Source: Caldifarciminota bacterium (lineage in GTDB: Bacteria; Hydrothermota; Tepidihabitantia; Tepidihabitantales; Tepidihabitantaceae). From it: 36,493 nt of DNA. Below the pieces are notes generated by a model. It ran no database searches, was not told where the DNA came from, and saw only the letters and a list, made by a program, of their open reading frames with translations. The first letter of the stretch is position 1. Each line of letters starts with the position of its first letter. Positions 1 to 7,989 of this stretch are shown here, in pieces. Both the position numbers and the translations under genes were made by a program. The stretch spans positions 1 through 36,493 of the forward strand of contig JAUWNN010000004.1 in NCBI GenBank assembly GCA_030612625.1. The letters are read 5' to 3'.

Positions 1-156
1 AGGCTTGCGTGAAGCAGTTCGCGAAGCGATTTCCGAAGCGATGTGCCAGGCGTTTGTCGAAGCCGTTGCCGAAGCGCTGCAAGACAGGTTTGCCGACACC
101 TTTCAGGACACGATGAACGCTACAATGAAAGCTACAATGAAAGCTACAATGAATAC
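1..156. repeat. Degenerate 12-bp tandem array (13 units, truncated by window start)
   Basis: Exact 12-bp phase from base 1 to 156: AGGCTTGCGTGA / AGCAGTTCGCGA / AGCGATTTCCGA / ... / TACAATGAAAGC / TACAATGAAAGC / TACAATGAATAC; the + frame reads as a tetrapeptide repeat MREA-VREA-ISEA-MCQA-FVEA-VAEA. Confidence 0.85.
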
Positions 157-223
157 ACGATTTTGTTCTGGATTTCGGGTTTCGGATTGAGAGCGGCTTG
201 GACGAGTGTGAAGCACGTTGCCA

Positions 224-295
224 TTAAGGGGGCATAATACCTAACTCGGTGCCGATGCCGGAGACGTGATTGATTGAATTGAGTATGTCCCCTTA
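224..295. repeat. REP-like imperfect inverted repeat
   Basis: TTAAGGGGGCATAATAC (224-240) pairs with GTATGTCCCCTTA (283-295); a related arm, GTATTGTGTCCCCTTAA, occurs near 36360. Confidence 0.45.
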
Positions 296-492
296 TCTTA
301 CGTTCTCGCCAGTTCATCACAGTATGCTATAGTCAGACTGCTACGGGTGTCAAGCAGTTCGGCTCACAGCTTACGGCTGACAGCTAACGGCCAATCGCTT
401 TCCGCCGACCGCTTTCCGCTAACCGCTGGCGGCTGAATCTGAGAGATGTTTCCATCAGCGTCGACGTGACGGAGCGGCTCATAACGACCAGA

Positions 493-1176
493 CTACTTCT
501 CCTTCTTGCCCTTGAATCCAACGCCCAGGACTTTCGTGTGCTCAGGCGGCTGCATGAGCTGGCGCATCGCGGCCATGAGGGAACGGATACTGCGGTCGTG
601 AGTATCCAGTCGGCTCTCGAGTTCTGCAAGCTTGAGTGCCAGTTTCCGGTGGTCTGCCAGCATCCTCCGCATCCGGATGAACGCCCGGACTACAAAAACG
701 CTGACTTCAACAGCCCGCTTCGAGTTCAGCACGCTGGCAAGCATCACCACACCGTGTTCAGTGAAAGCACGCGGGGGGCTTGACGAATGTTTGAGCTTTG
801 ACAACCGGTCGCATTTTGCGACCAGTTCGTCCTTCTCCCCAAGCGTAAGCTGAAACATGAAGTCTTCCGGGAAACGGCTCCGGTTACGTTTCACTTGCTC
901 GTTGAGCCGTTTGGTGGTCACCCCGTAGAGCACCGCCAGGTCCGCACCCAGCATCACCCGCTGACCTCGAATTACCAGAATCGCCTGCTCGATTTGCTCC
1001 ACCGGAATCAGATAGCCACCGGTCTTTCTCGTTGACCTGCCGGGCTGCCTGGAGTCAGAACCTGACACTCGACTATCTCCTACCCATCCGACCCCGTCTG
1101 GTCTGCCATCGGATGGCCTGTCTGCGTGCCGTGCACAGGCAGGCAGTTTGTGCCGTCGGACGGTACCTTGTACCAT
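493..1176 (-). CDS. ORF6N-domain DNA-binding protein (start uncertain; conserved part begins near YLIPVEQIEQAIL)
   Basis: Translation VEQIEQAILVIRGQRVMLGADLAVLYGVTTKRLNEQVKRNRSRFPEDFMFQLT matches the ORF6N/KilA-N-type family pattern; upstream N-terminus looks repeat-derived. Confidence 0.8.
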   Translation of the reverse strand: MVQGTVRRHKLPACARHADRPSDGRPDGVGWVGDSRVSGSDSRQPGRSTRKTGGYLIPVEQIEQAILVIRGQRVMLGADLAVLYGVTTKRLNEQVKRNRSRFPEDFMFQLTLGEKDELVAKCDRLSKLKHSSSPPRAFTEHGVVMLASVLNSKRAVEVSVFVVRAFIRMRRMLADHRKLALKLAELESRLDTHDRSIRSLMAAMRQLMQPPEHTKVLGVGFKGKKEK

Positions 1177-1185
1177 CGAATGGCA
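1105..1185. repeat. Cluster of three related short palindromes (GCCATC-G-GATGGC, TGCCGTC-G-GACGGTA, TACCATC-G-AATGGCA)
   Basis: Seen at 1105-1117, 1151-1165 and 1171-1185; related copies near 13594, 32736 and 36214. Confidence 0.65.
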
Positions 1186-1300
1186 CCTTCCCAGGGGTCA
1201 GTCCCTTCGGTCATTCCGCTTCGCTCCAATCGGCTTCTTCGGCTAACAGCTCGCGGCTCACAGCTCTCGGCTGCTGTCGGCCTCACGCTTGATGCCTGCC

Positions 1301-1525
1301 TCAGTCTTCGGACTCCAGGCTCTTGATGAGGCGCGCACGCAAACCGATGACCGTCAATCCGACGACCTCGCGGCGCGCCGGGTCGAAACGCAGAACCACG
1401 CCTTCGCCAATGTCAACGCCTTCTGCCGGCCGCGGTTCGCCGACCGCACAGTAGAGCACGTCGGCTTCTTCGTCGTAATCCCAGGACAGATTGGTCGGTT
1501 TCTCAAGAATCTTTACCGTTTCCAT
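1301..1525 (-). CDS. DUF2283-family small protein
   Basis: LSWDYDEEADVLYCAVGEPRPAEGVDIGEGVVLRFDPARREVVGLTVIG is the typical DUF2283 pattern. Confidence 0.75.
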   Translation of the reverse strand: METVKILEKPTNLSWDYDEEADVLYCAVGEPRPAEGVDIGEGVVLRFDPARREVVGLTVIGLRARLIKSLESED

Positions 1526-1821
1526 ATCACTCTCCCCTTTGCGGACACTCGACCCGCCAAGTACGCTGTGAGCACAAACCCGTCATCAGGACCGGTCTCT
1601 CGATAGACGACCACGACATAGCGGCCCAATGGCAGTTCGGCATACTCGCGAATGGCAAGGAGTTCTTCATAGTCGCCTTGCTGAATTATATCCGGTTCTG
1701 AGACGGTTTCCAGAACTCGCTCGCGCCAGCCGGACACTTCGGGGTGGCGCGCTGCAATGTGGTTCCACCTTTCGTCGGTCAGCCGGATGGGAACACCACC
1801 ATGCGAACGCACTATCAGCAT
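1513..1821 (-). CDS. Small PBECR/DUF4258-like putative nuclease-type protein, upstream of and overlapping the DUF2283 gene
   Basis: IRLTDERWNHIAARHPEVSGWRERVLETVSEPDII... YVVVVYRETGPDDGFVLTAYLAGRV; 13-bp overlap with the DUF2283 ORF. Confidence 0.5.
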   Translation of the reverse strand: MLIVRSHGGVPIRLTDERWNHIAARHPEVSGWRERVLETVSEPDIIQQGDYEELLAIREYAELPLGRYVVVVYRETGPDDGFVLTAYLAGRVSAKGRVIWKR

Positions 1822-2044
1822 GGCTCAAGCCTCATCTAGCACTTGGGATTGATCGTGACGCCAGCCCTTTTCTTGTGTCGTATTCCGGTGCATCCTTGCG
1901 GAATCTGCTCGCGCAGGACTCTGAGGTTGTCGCCGAAGTAGAACTCGTCGCAAGGCATCCGTGTTCCATCACCTGCAAGATAGGACGGGAGCGACCGCTT
2001 GTCAAACGTTACCGCTTACCGCGTGCCGCAAACGGCTGACGGCC

Positions 2045-2165
2045 AGAGATTGCCACGGCTTCGCCTCGGAATGACAAGGAGCGCAACAAGCGCAGAGAGA
2101 TTCTCACGGTCGCTACGCTCCCTCAGAATGACAAGGGCGGCGCTTGCGCTAGCGCTCAAGGTGAC
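2045..2165. repeat. Dispersed TCATTCTGAG...GAGATTCTC-type repeats, two or more degenerate copies
   Basis: AGAGATTGCCACGGCTTCGCCTCGGAATGACA and GAGATTCTCACGGTCGCTACGCTCCCTCAGAATGACA, a motif class seen in intergenic DNA of many bacteria. Confidence 0.6.
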
Positions 2166-2390
2166 AAGCAGCATCTGCTGACCGCCAACAACCAGCAGCC
2201 GATGGCTGACGGCCAACGGCCAGCCGCAACGCGTCTGCTCATTGTTCTGAATCTTCGGCCATAGGCACATCAAACACATCGTGCCGAATCCTGAGAAGCT
2301 AATTCCTTGTGGTTTGGTGACTTACCTCAGAAGCCGGGTCTCAGGAGGCCCCGGAAAGTGAGTAGGGGAGTCACCCCCCTATTGAACTTC

Positions 2391-2670
2391 CATCTCAGGC
2401 GGAATCTCAGTTCCAGGCTCAGGACCGAGGTCAGAATTCGGCTCAGTTCCTGGGTCAAAACCGAAGTCAGTTCGGATATCAGCCGGGATTTCAGTTGCTT
2501 AGTCAAATGCCGGGTCAGAATCGGACTCAAAACCGACCTCAACCTGAGCCTCACCTGCGAAGTCAGAATCCGGCTCAGCTCCCAACTCAGCTCCAGGTTC
2601 AGCTTCGGGCTCATTTCCGAACTCAGCCTCCAGTTCAGGCCCGGATTCAGAACCGGGCTCAGCTTCTGGA
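2391..2670. repeat. Degenerate 12-bp tandem array, 23 units with invariant TCA
   Basis: TCA occurs at 2395, 2407, 2419, 2431, 2443 ... 2647, 2659, every 12 bp without exception; consensus about nnnCTCAGnnCC. Confidence 0.9.
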
Positions 2671-2817
2671 GCTTCTTCCGAGCCCAACTGCAGGCCCAAA
2701 CGGAAATGGGTTACAGTCACCGACAGGCTTCTTGTTTCTGAATCCGACCCATGAATTGGGGATTTCTGATTGGGGATTTTGGATTGACGGAACTGGGTTG
2801 TTCGATAGGATAGCCGC

Positions 2818-3171
2818 ATGGATGAGAATACGTTCAAGAGAAGGACCAAGGGACTCGGACTTCAAGCAATTCGGCTTGTGCGAGCACTACCCAGAACCCG
2901 GGCCGCTGATGTGATTGGCCGGCAGTTGCTGCGTTCGGCGACTTCTGTCGGAGCTAACTACCGCGCCTCCTGCCGGGCGAAATCAGTAAGGGACATGATT
3001 GCCAAGTTGGGGATTGTGGAAGAAGAGGCTGATGAATCGGTTTACTGGATGGAGTTACTGGTAGAAAGCGGTATCGTGCCGAAGAGGGAAGTTGATGAGC
3101 TCATAATAGAGGCTAGCGAGATACTCGCGATGGTTGTCGCGTCAATCAAAACTCTCAAGAAGCGCACGTAG
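2818..3171 (+). CDS. Four-helix-bundle protein (S23/IVP-like family)
   Basis: QAIRLVRALPRTRAADVIGRQLLRSATSVGANYRASCRAKS... FIxKLGIVEEEADESVYWMELL-type pattern. Confidence 0.85.
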   Translation: MDENTFKRRTKGLGLQAIRLVRALPRTRAADVIGRQLLRSATSVGANYRASCRAKSVRDMIAKLGIVEEEADESVYWMELLVESGIVPKREVDELIIEASEILAMVVASIKTLKKRT

Positions 3172-3233
3172 CTAATCCGCAATCCAGAATTGGAAATCGC
3201 AAATCCACTGGTTTCAGTCAATCGGCAGAACGG

Positions 3234-4136
3234 CTACTGCGGGCCTTTCCACACAAAAGCGCCGGTCTTGTCGACATAGCCCCAGTCCGGGCCGGTCTCG
3301 ACCCGGGCCAAGCCGTTGGTGAACATTCCGGCCCGGTCGAACTGCGGCTCGATTACCATCTCCCCGGCCTTGTTGATGAAGCCCCAGGAAGCATTCTCAT
3401 TTGCGACCGGTGCCAGGCCTTCGGAGAATCGGAACGCATCAGTGTACAGCGGTTCAATCACGACATTCCCGGCCTTGTCAACAAAGCCCCACATTCCGTT
3501 TACCCTTACCGGTGCCAGGCCTTCGGAGAATCCGTGGCTCCAGTCATACTGCGGCTCCACCACCCATTCTCCGGCAGTGTCAATAAAACCCCATTTGCCG
3601 CCCATCTCCACCACCGCGGCGCCCAGCTTATCTGAAAAACCTTCTACCCGGTAGAACTTGGGTTCGATGACCATCTTACCCGACTTGTCAATGAAGCCCC
3701 ATTTGCCGTCAACTTCCACATCAGCCAGGCCTTCGGAGAAGTCATATGCCATCTCGAACTGCGGCTCGATAACAGTTTTCCCGGAAACGTCGATATAGCC
3801 CCACTTGCCCTTTCGGCTCACCCTGACCAGCCCTTCGGAAAACCCCCCGGCGGCATCATACAACGTATCGATAACCATTGTGCCCGACTCATCAATGAAC
3901 CCCCATTTGCCGCCGGCAACTCCGCCAAGCGCAACCGGTGCCATTCCTTCAGAAAAACTCCCGGCCATGTCAAACTGAGGCTCGATAGCCACTTCTCCGT
4001 TCTGGTCAATGTACCCGCACTTGCCTTTTTCAACCAGCAGAAACAGACCGGCCTGACTCTCTGGCTCTTCAGGCTGAGACCAGGAAATACCGGCAAGCAC
4101 AGCCACACCGACTAAGCATCCAACAACTCTTTTCAT
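3234..4136 (-). CDS. WG-repeat protein with predicted signal peptide
   Basis: Start MKRVVGCLVGVAVLAGISWSQ, then repeated KWGFIDxSGxxVIEPxFDxAxxFSEGLAPV units. Confidence 0.88.
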   Translation of the reverse strand: MKRVVGCLVGVAVLAGISWSQPEEPESQAGLFLLVEKGKCGYIDQNGEVAIEPQFDMAGSFSEGMAPVALGGVAGGKWGFIDESGTMVIDTLYDAAGGFSEGLVRVSRKGKWGYIDVSGKTVIEPQFEMAYDFSEGLADVEVDGKWGFIDKSGKMVIEPKFYRVEGFSDKLGAAVVEMGGKWGFIDTAGEWVVEPQYDWSHGFSEGLAPVRVNGMWGFVDKAGNVVIEPLYTDAFRFSEGLAPVANENASWGFINKAGEMVIEPQFDRAGMFTNGLARVETGPDWGYVDKTGAFVWKGPQ

Positions 4137-4189
4137 ATCAGCCTCCTGCTGTTTCATATCCTTTACTCTATTCAGGACCAGCGCTTTGT

Positions 4190-7100
4190 CTAGATTGCTC
4201 TCAACGCGGCGTTCATCATTGCCGCGGTCTGCTCTGATTTGAACCCGAGATGGCTGATTGCACCGGCCGGGCATATTGCGGCGCAGTTCCCGCAACCTTT
4301 GCACAAAGCCTCGTTGATGTGGGACACAATCTTGGTCTCTATCGCAACGAGTTCCGGGGCATTGTACGGACAGGTGGCTACGCAGAGCCCGCAGCCCGCG
4401 CACACGTCCTCGTCCACTACCGAGGTTGTGGCGCTCGCCTCGTACGTATCCTTGGAAAGAATCGTACCGGCCCTTGCTGCCGCGGCTTTCGCCTGGGCGA
4501 TGGCTTCCGGGATGTTCTTGGGCGAATGTGCCATCCCGGCCAGGAATACGCCTTCGGTCGCGAAGTCAACCGGCCGCAGCTTGACGTGTGCTTCAAGGAA
4601 GAAGTTGTTCTCATTCAGCGGGACTTTGAGCATCTGGGAAATGTCTGCGGCATCTTCGTGCGGGACTATTGCCGGGGCAAGCACGACAAGGTCCGGATTC
4701 ACAACCAGATCGGTCTCCAGGAGATTATCCCTCATTCTTACCTTCAGCTTGTCGCCATCCTTATCGACGACCGGCTTCTGTTCCTCGTCGTACCTGACGA
4801 ATATCGCGCCGTTGTCGCGGGCACGCTGGTAGTGCTCTTCGAGGAAGCCGTAAGTCCGCATGTCCCGGTACAGCACGTAGATGTTCACTTTGGGACTGAG
4901 TTCTTTGAGCTTGAGCGCGTTCTTCACCGCTTCCTGGCAGCATACCCGCGAGCAGTAAGGATGTTCATTATCCCTTGACCCGACGCACTGGATCATCACG
5001 ACGTTCTTGAGCCTGGCCAGCTTGTGGGCCTGCGGGTCCTGCATCCGTTTCTCCAGTTCGGTCTGGGTGATTACCCGCTCGTCCTCGCCGTACAGGTACT
5101 CTTTGGGTCTGGATTCCTCGGCACCGGTCGCAACGATGACAATCCCGTGCTCGAAAGAAAAGGTCTGAGGATTCGAGGATTCTAGTTCACTTGAACCCTT
5201 GAACCCTTGAACCCTTGAACCCTTTGCCATTTCGATTGTCGTCTTATAGTCCCCGATATACCCTTCGACCTGCTCGATAGTCGCCGACTTGTACACCTTG
5301 ATTCTCGGGTGGTTCTCGATTTCCTGGACCATGGTCTCCAGGTGCTCCTGGATATCCTCGCCTTCAATCGTGTGGTACAGGTTTCTCAGGTTGCCACCCA
5401 GCTCACCCTCGCGCTCGACCAGTATCGCGTCGAACCCCTGGTCGGCAATCGACAAAGCGGCCGTCATCCCGGCCAGGCCCCCGCCAATTACAAGTCCTTT
5501 CTGGCACATCGGGAGCATGACTGAGTGCAGCGGCTCGAGCAACCCCGCTTTTGCCACCGCCATCTGAACCAGGGTCTTCGCCTTCACCGTGGCCTGCTCC
5601 GGCACGTGCCCGTGAATCCAGGAGCATTGGTCCCGGATATTCGCCATCTCAAACAGGCACGGGTTCAGGCCGGCTTCGCGCAGGGTCTCCTGGAAGAGCG
5701 GCTCATGGGTCCTGGGCGAGCAGGACGCAACTACCACCCGGTTGAGCCTCTGCTCCTCAATGATGCTGGTAATCTTCTGCTGGGTATCCTGGGAACAGGT
5801 AAACAGGTTGTTCTCGGCATAGACAACGCCGGGCAGTTCACGGGCGAATTCGACAACTCCGGGAACGTCCACCACGCTTCCGATGTTGATGCCGCAGTGA
5901 CAGACGAACACACCAATCCGCGGCGCCTCGCCCATGACATCCCTTTCCTCGGGGTACGTCTTGGGAACAATCGCGGTCCCCCGGGCCTCGGCTACCACGC
6001 CTTCGGCCGCAGCCGCGGCGCCCGATGCCTCCATTACGGTTTCCGGTATGTCCTTCGGGCCGCAGGCCGGACCGCACACGAATATCCCGGGCCGGCTCGT
6101 CTCAACCGGCGAAAAAGTCGAAGTCTTGAAGAACCGGTACTTGTTCAGCTTGACATCCAGCTTGTCGGCAAGAACCGCGTTGGCCTGCCTCGGTTCGAGT
6201 CCGACCGAGAGCACCACCATGTCGAACTCCTCGCACAACTGCCGCGGGTTGCTCTCCGTGGTGTAGTACACAAGCAGGTTCCCGGTCTCCGGAACCTCCA
6301 GGACCTTGCCGACTCGGGACCGGACGAACCGCACGCCATGCTGGTCCTTTGCCCGGTTGTAGAACGCGTCGAAATCCTTGCCATGGGCCCGGATGTCCAT
6401 GAAGAATATCGTCGGCTCGACCCCTTTGACGTGCTCCTTGGCGATAATCGCTTCCTTGATGGCGTACATGCAGCAGACCGACGAACAGTACTTCCGGTCT
6501 TCCATGTCGTCCCTGCTCCCGACGCACTGGATCCAGGCGATTCGCTTCGGGACTTTGCCGTCGTAAGGCCGCTGGACGTGGCCGGCAAAAGGCCCGGAAG
6601 CGGCCAGGATCCGCTCAAACTCGATGCTGGTCACGACGTTCCGGCACTTGCCGTACCCGAACTCGGATTTGAGCGAAGGGTTGAACTTCTCCGCACCATC
6701 GGCGACAATGACCGCCCCGACGTCGAAAGTAAGCTGCTGTTCTTTCTGGTCGAAGTCGATTGCGTCCGATTCGCAGAACTCCTTGCAGATCTGGCATTCG
6801 CCGGTCTGCAGGTGGATGCAATGCTCGGCATCAATCGTAGCGTAGTTCGGGACCGCCTGCGGGTAGGCAATGTATATCGCCGATCTCTCCACCAGGCCTT
6901 CGTCGAACTCGGACAGAATCGGAACCGGCTTGTTGTGCGTAATCTCCTCGCACTTGATGCACTTGGCCGGACACACGGAAAAGCACGCGCCACAGGTCTG
7001 GCATACGTCTGACTGGACGTCGAACGCCGGCTGCACCAGACGCTTGTCGCCTCTGCCGGTGAACCCGATTGCCCCTTTCCCCATTCGGTCCCGGCACACG

Positions 7101-7513
7101 CGGACGCAGAGCCCGCAGAGCAGGCAATCCTCGTTCTTCGGCTTGATCCTCGGCTTCCCGACCCCCATTTCCCCGGCAAGACGCTTGACCTCTTCGGAAT
7201 CCGGGCACCGCGCCAGCAGCAATTCCACCATGACCTTGCGGGTCTGCTTCACGCGCTGAGTGTCAGTCTCAACGACAAGCCCGTCCTGGGCCGGATAGGT
7301 ACATGATGCGTGAATGGCCGCCGGGCCGCCCTTCTGGCTCACTTCGACCAGGCAGAGCCGGCAGGCACCATAGGCCGGCAGCGCCTTGTGATAGCACAGG
7401 GTCGGTATCTTCACACCGACCTTGCCTGCCGCCTGGAGTATCGAACTGCCCTGTTCGACCTCGACCTGTTTGCCGTTGATTGTCAGGCTCACCATACTGT
7501 TTTCGTTGCTCAT
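4190..7513 (-). CDS. NuoG-like N-terminal [2Fe-2S]/[4Fe-4S] domain fused to HdrA; first HdrA module lacks its N-terminal Rossmann segment, second module complete
   Basis: N-term LCYHKALPAYGACRLCLVEVSQ...SCTYPAQDGLVV, DCLLCGLCVRVCRD, CQTCGACFSVCP, then HdrA segment FDEGLVERSAIYIAYPQAVPNYATIDAEHC...VVTSIEFERILAASGP...IQCVGSRDD; later VIGGGLAGMTAAL and C-terminal CAGCGLCVATCP/CKGCGNCAAICP. Confidence 0.88.
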   Translation of the reverse strand: MSNENSMVSLTINGKQVEVEQGSSILQAAGKVGVKIPTLCYHKALPAYGACRLCLVEVSQKGGPAAIHASCTYPAQDGLVVETDTQRVKQTRKVMVELLLARCPDSEEVKRLAGEMGVGKPRIKPKNEDCLLCGLCVRVCRDRMGKGAIGFTGRGDKRLVQPAFDVQSDVCQTCGACFSVCPAKCIKCEEITHNKPVPILSEFDEGLVERSAIYIAYPQAVPNYATIDAEHCIHLQTGECQICKEFCESDAIDFDQKEQQLTFDVGAVIVADGAEKFNPSLKSEFGYGKCRNVVTSIEFERILAASGPFAGHVQRPYDGKVPKRIAWIQCVGSRDDMEDRKYCSSVCCMYAIKEAIIAKEHVKGVEPTIFFMDIRAHGKDFDAFYNRAKDQHGVRFVRSRVGKVLEVPETGNLLVYYTTESNPRQLCEEFDMVVLSVGLEPRQANAVLADKLDVKLNKYRFFKTSTFSPVETSRPGIFVCGPACGPKDIPETVMEASGAAAAAEGVVAEARGTAIVPKTYPEERDVMGEAPRIGVFVCHCGINIGSVVDVPGVVEFARELPGVVYAENNLFTCSQDTQQKITSIIEEQRLNRVVVASCSPRTHEPLFQETLREAGLNPCLFEMANIRDQCSWIHGHVPEQATVKAKTLVQMAVAKAGLLEPLHSVMLPMCQKGLVIGGGLAGMTAALSIADQGFDAILVEREGELGGNLRNLYHTIEGEDIQEHLETMVQEIENHPRIKVYKSATIEQVEGYIGDYKTTIEMAKGSRVQGFKGSSELESSNPQTFSFEHGIVIVATGAEESRPKEYLYGEDERVITQTELEKRMQDPQAHKLARLKNVVMIQCVGSRDNEHPYCSRVCCQEAVKNALKLKELSPKVNIYVLYRDMRTYGFLEEHYQRARDNGAIFVRYDEEQKPVVDKDGDKLKVRMRDNLLETDLVVNPDLVVLAPAIVPHEDAADISQMLKVPLNENNFFLEAHVKLRPVDFATEGVFLAGMAHSPKNIPEAIAQAKAAAARAGTILSKDTYEASATTSVVDEDVCAGCGLCVATCPYNAPELVAIETKIVSHINEALCKGCGNCAAICPAGAISHLGFKSEQTAAMMNAALRAI
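5191..5222. repeat. TTGAACCC x4 tandem array inside the HdrA-fusion CDS
   Basis: Exact (TTGAACCC)4, translated in frame on the minus strand as part of KGSRVQGFKGSSELESS. Confidence 0.9.
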
Positions 7514-7989
7514 CTGTCTTGTCCGTGGTTGGGTGTTTTCCGCATCTCGTCGGTATCCAGCCTGAAGCTGGTTTCGCCGTCCCGATGCTCGTATACGAAG
7601 TGTATCTCCGGATGACCGGCAATCAGAGTCACCAGGGTTTCTTCCATGTCGCCGAGAGGCTTACGGTCGATATGGCTGTACTGGAACGAAGCCCGTATTC
7701 TCGTACCCCTGCCGACTTCGGAGCTGACTTCGATACCACCGCCGGTTTCCCGGGCCGCCTGTGCCAGCAGGGGCAGGCCCAGGCCCACCCGGCGCGTAGT
7801 CCTGGTCGTATAGAACGGGTCAAGCACTTTCTTGACAGTCTCCTGGTCCATTCCGCTGCCGTTGTCTTCTATCTCAATACTGAGCAGGTCCTTCTCAGTG
7901 TCCTCATTGATGCCGATCCTGATCTCCGAGGCCCCGGCCATGACCGAGTTCTCGACTACGTCAAGAACATGCAAGGATAGATCTTCCAT
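7510..7989 (-). CDS. HATPase_c (histidine-kinase-like ATPase) domain protein
   Basis: DVVENSVMAGASEIRIGI...IEIEDNGSGMDQETVKKVLDPFYTTR...VGLGLPLLAQAARETGGGIEVSSEVGRGT (N, G1 and G2 box pattern). Confidence 0.85.
   Translation of the reverse strand: MEDLSLHVLDVVENSVMAGASEIRIGINEDTEKDLLSIEIEDNGSGMDQETVKKVLDPFYTTRTTRRVGLGLPLLAQAARETGGGIEVSSEVGRGTRIRASFQYSHIDRKPLGDMEETLVTLIAGHPEIHFVYEHRDGETSFRLDTDEMRKTPNHGQDR

Noticed and set aside
466-1292. Plus-strand ORFs antisense to the ORF6N gene and in 1.0-1.3 kb
   Set aside because: No recognisable family; they overlap a better-supported minus-strand gene or repeats
2307-2741. Plus- and minus-strand ORFs through the 12-bp array as real proteins
   Set aside because: A period divisible by 3 keeps most frames open on both strands; invariant TCA argues for a DNA-level pattern, so not called as CDS
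3234-4136. WG-repeat protein as part of the electron-transfer operon
   Set aside because: Signal-peptide-bearing repeat protein of unrelated type separated by a spacer; probably just a neighbour
5525-7012. Long plus-strand ORF (495 aa) antisense to the NuoG-HdrA gene
   Set aside because: Shadow ORF of a high-GC conserved gene; no domain-like sequence
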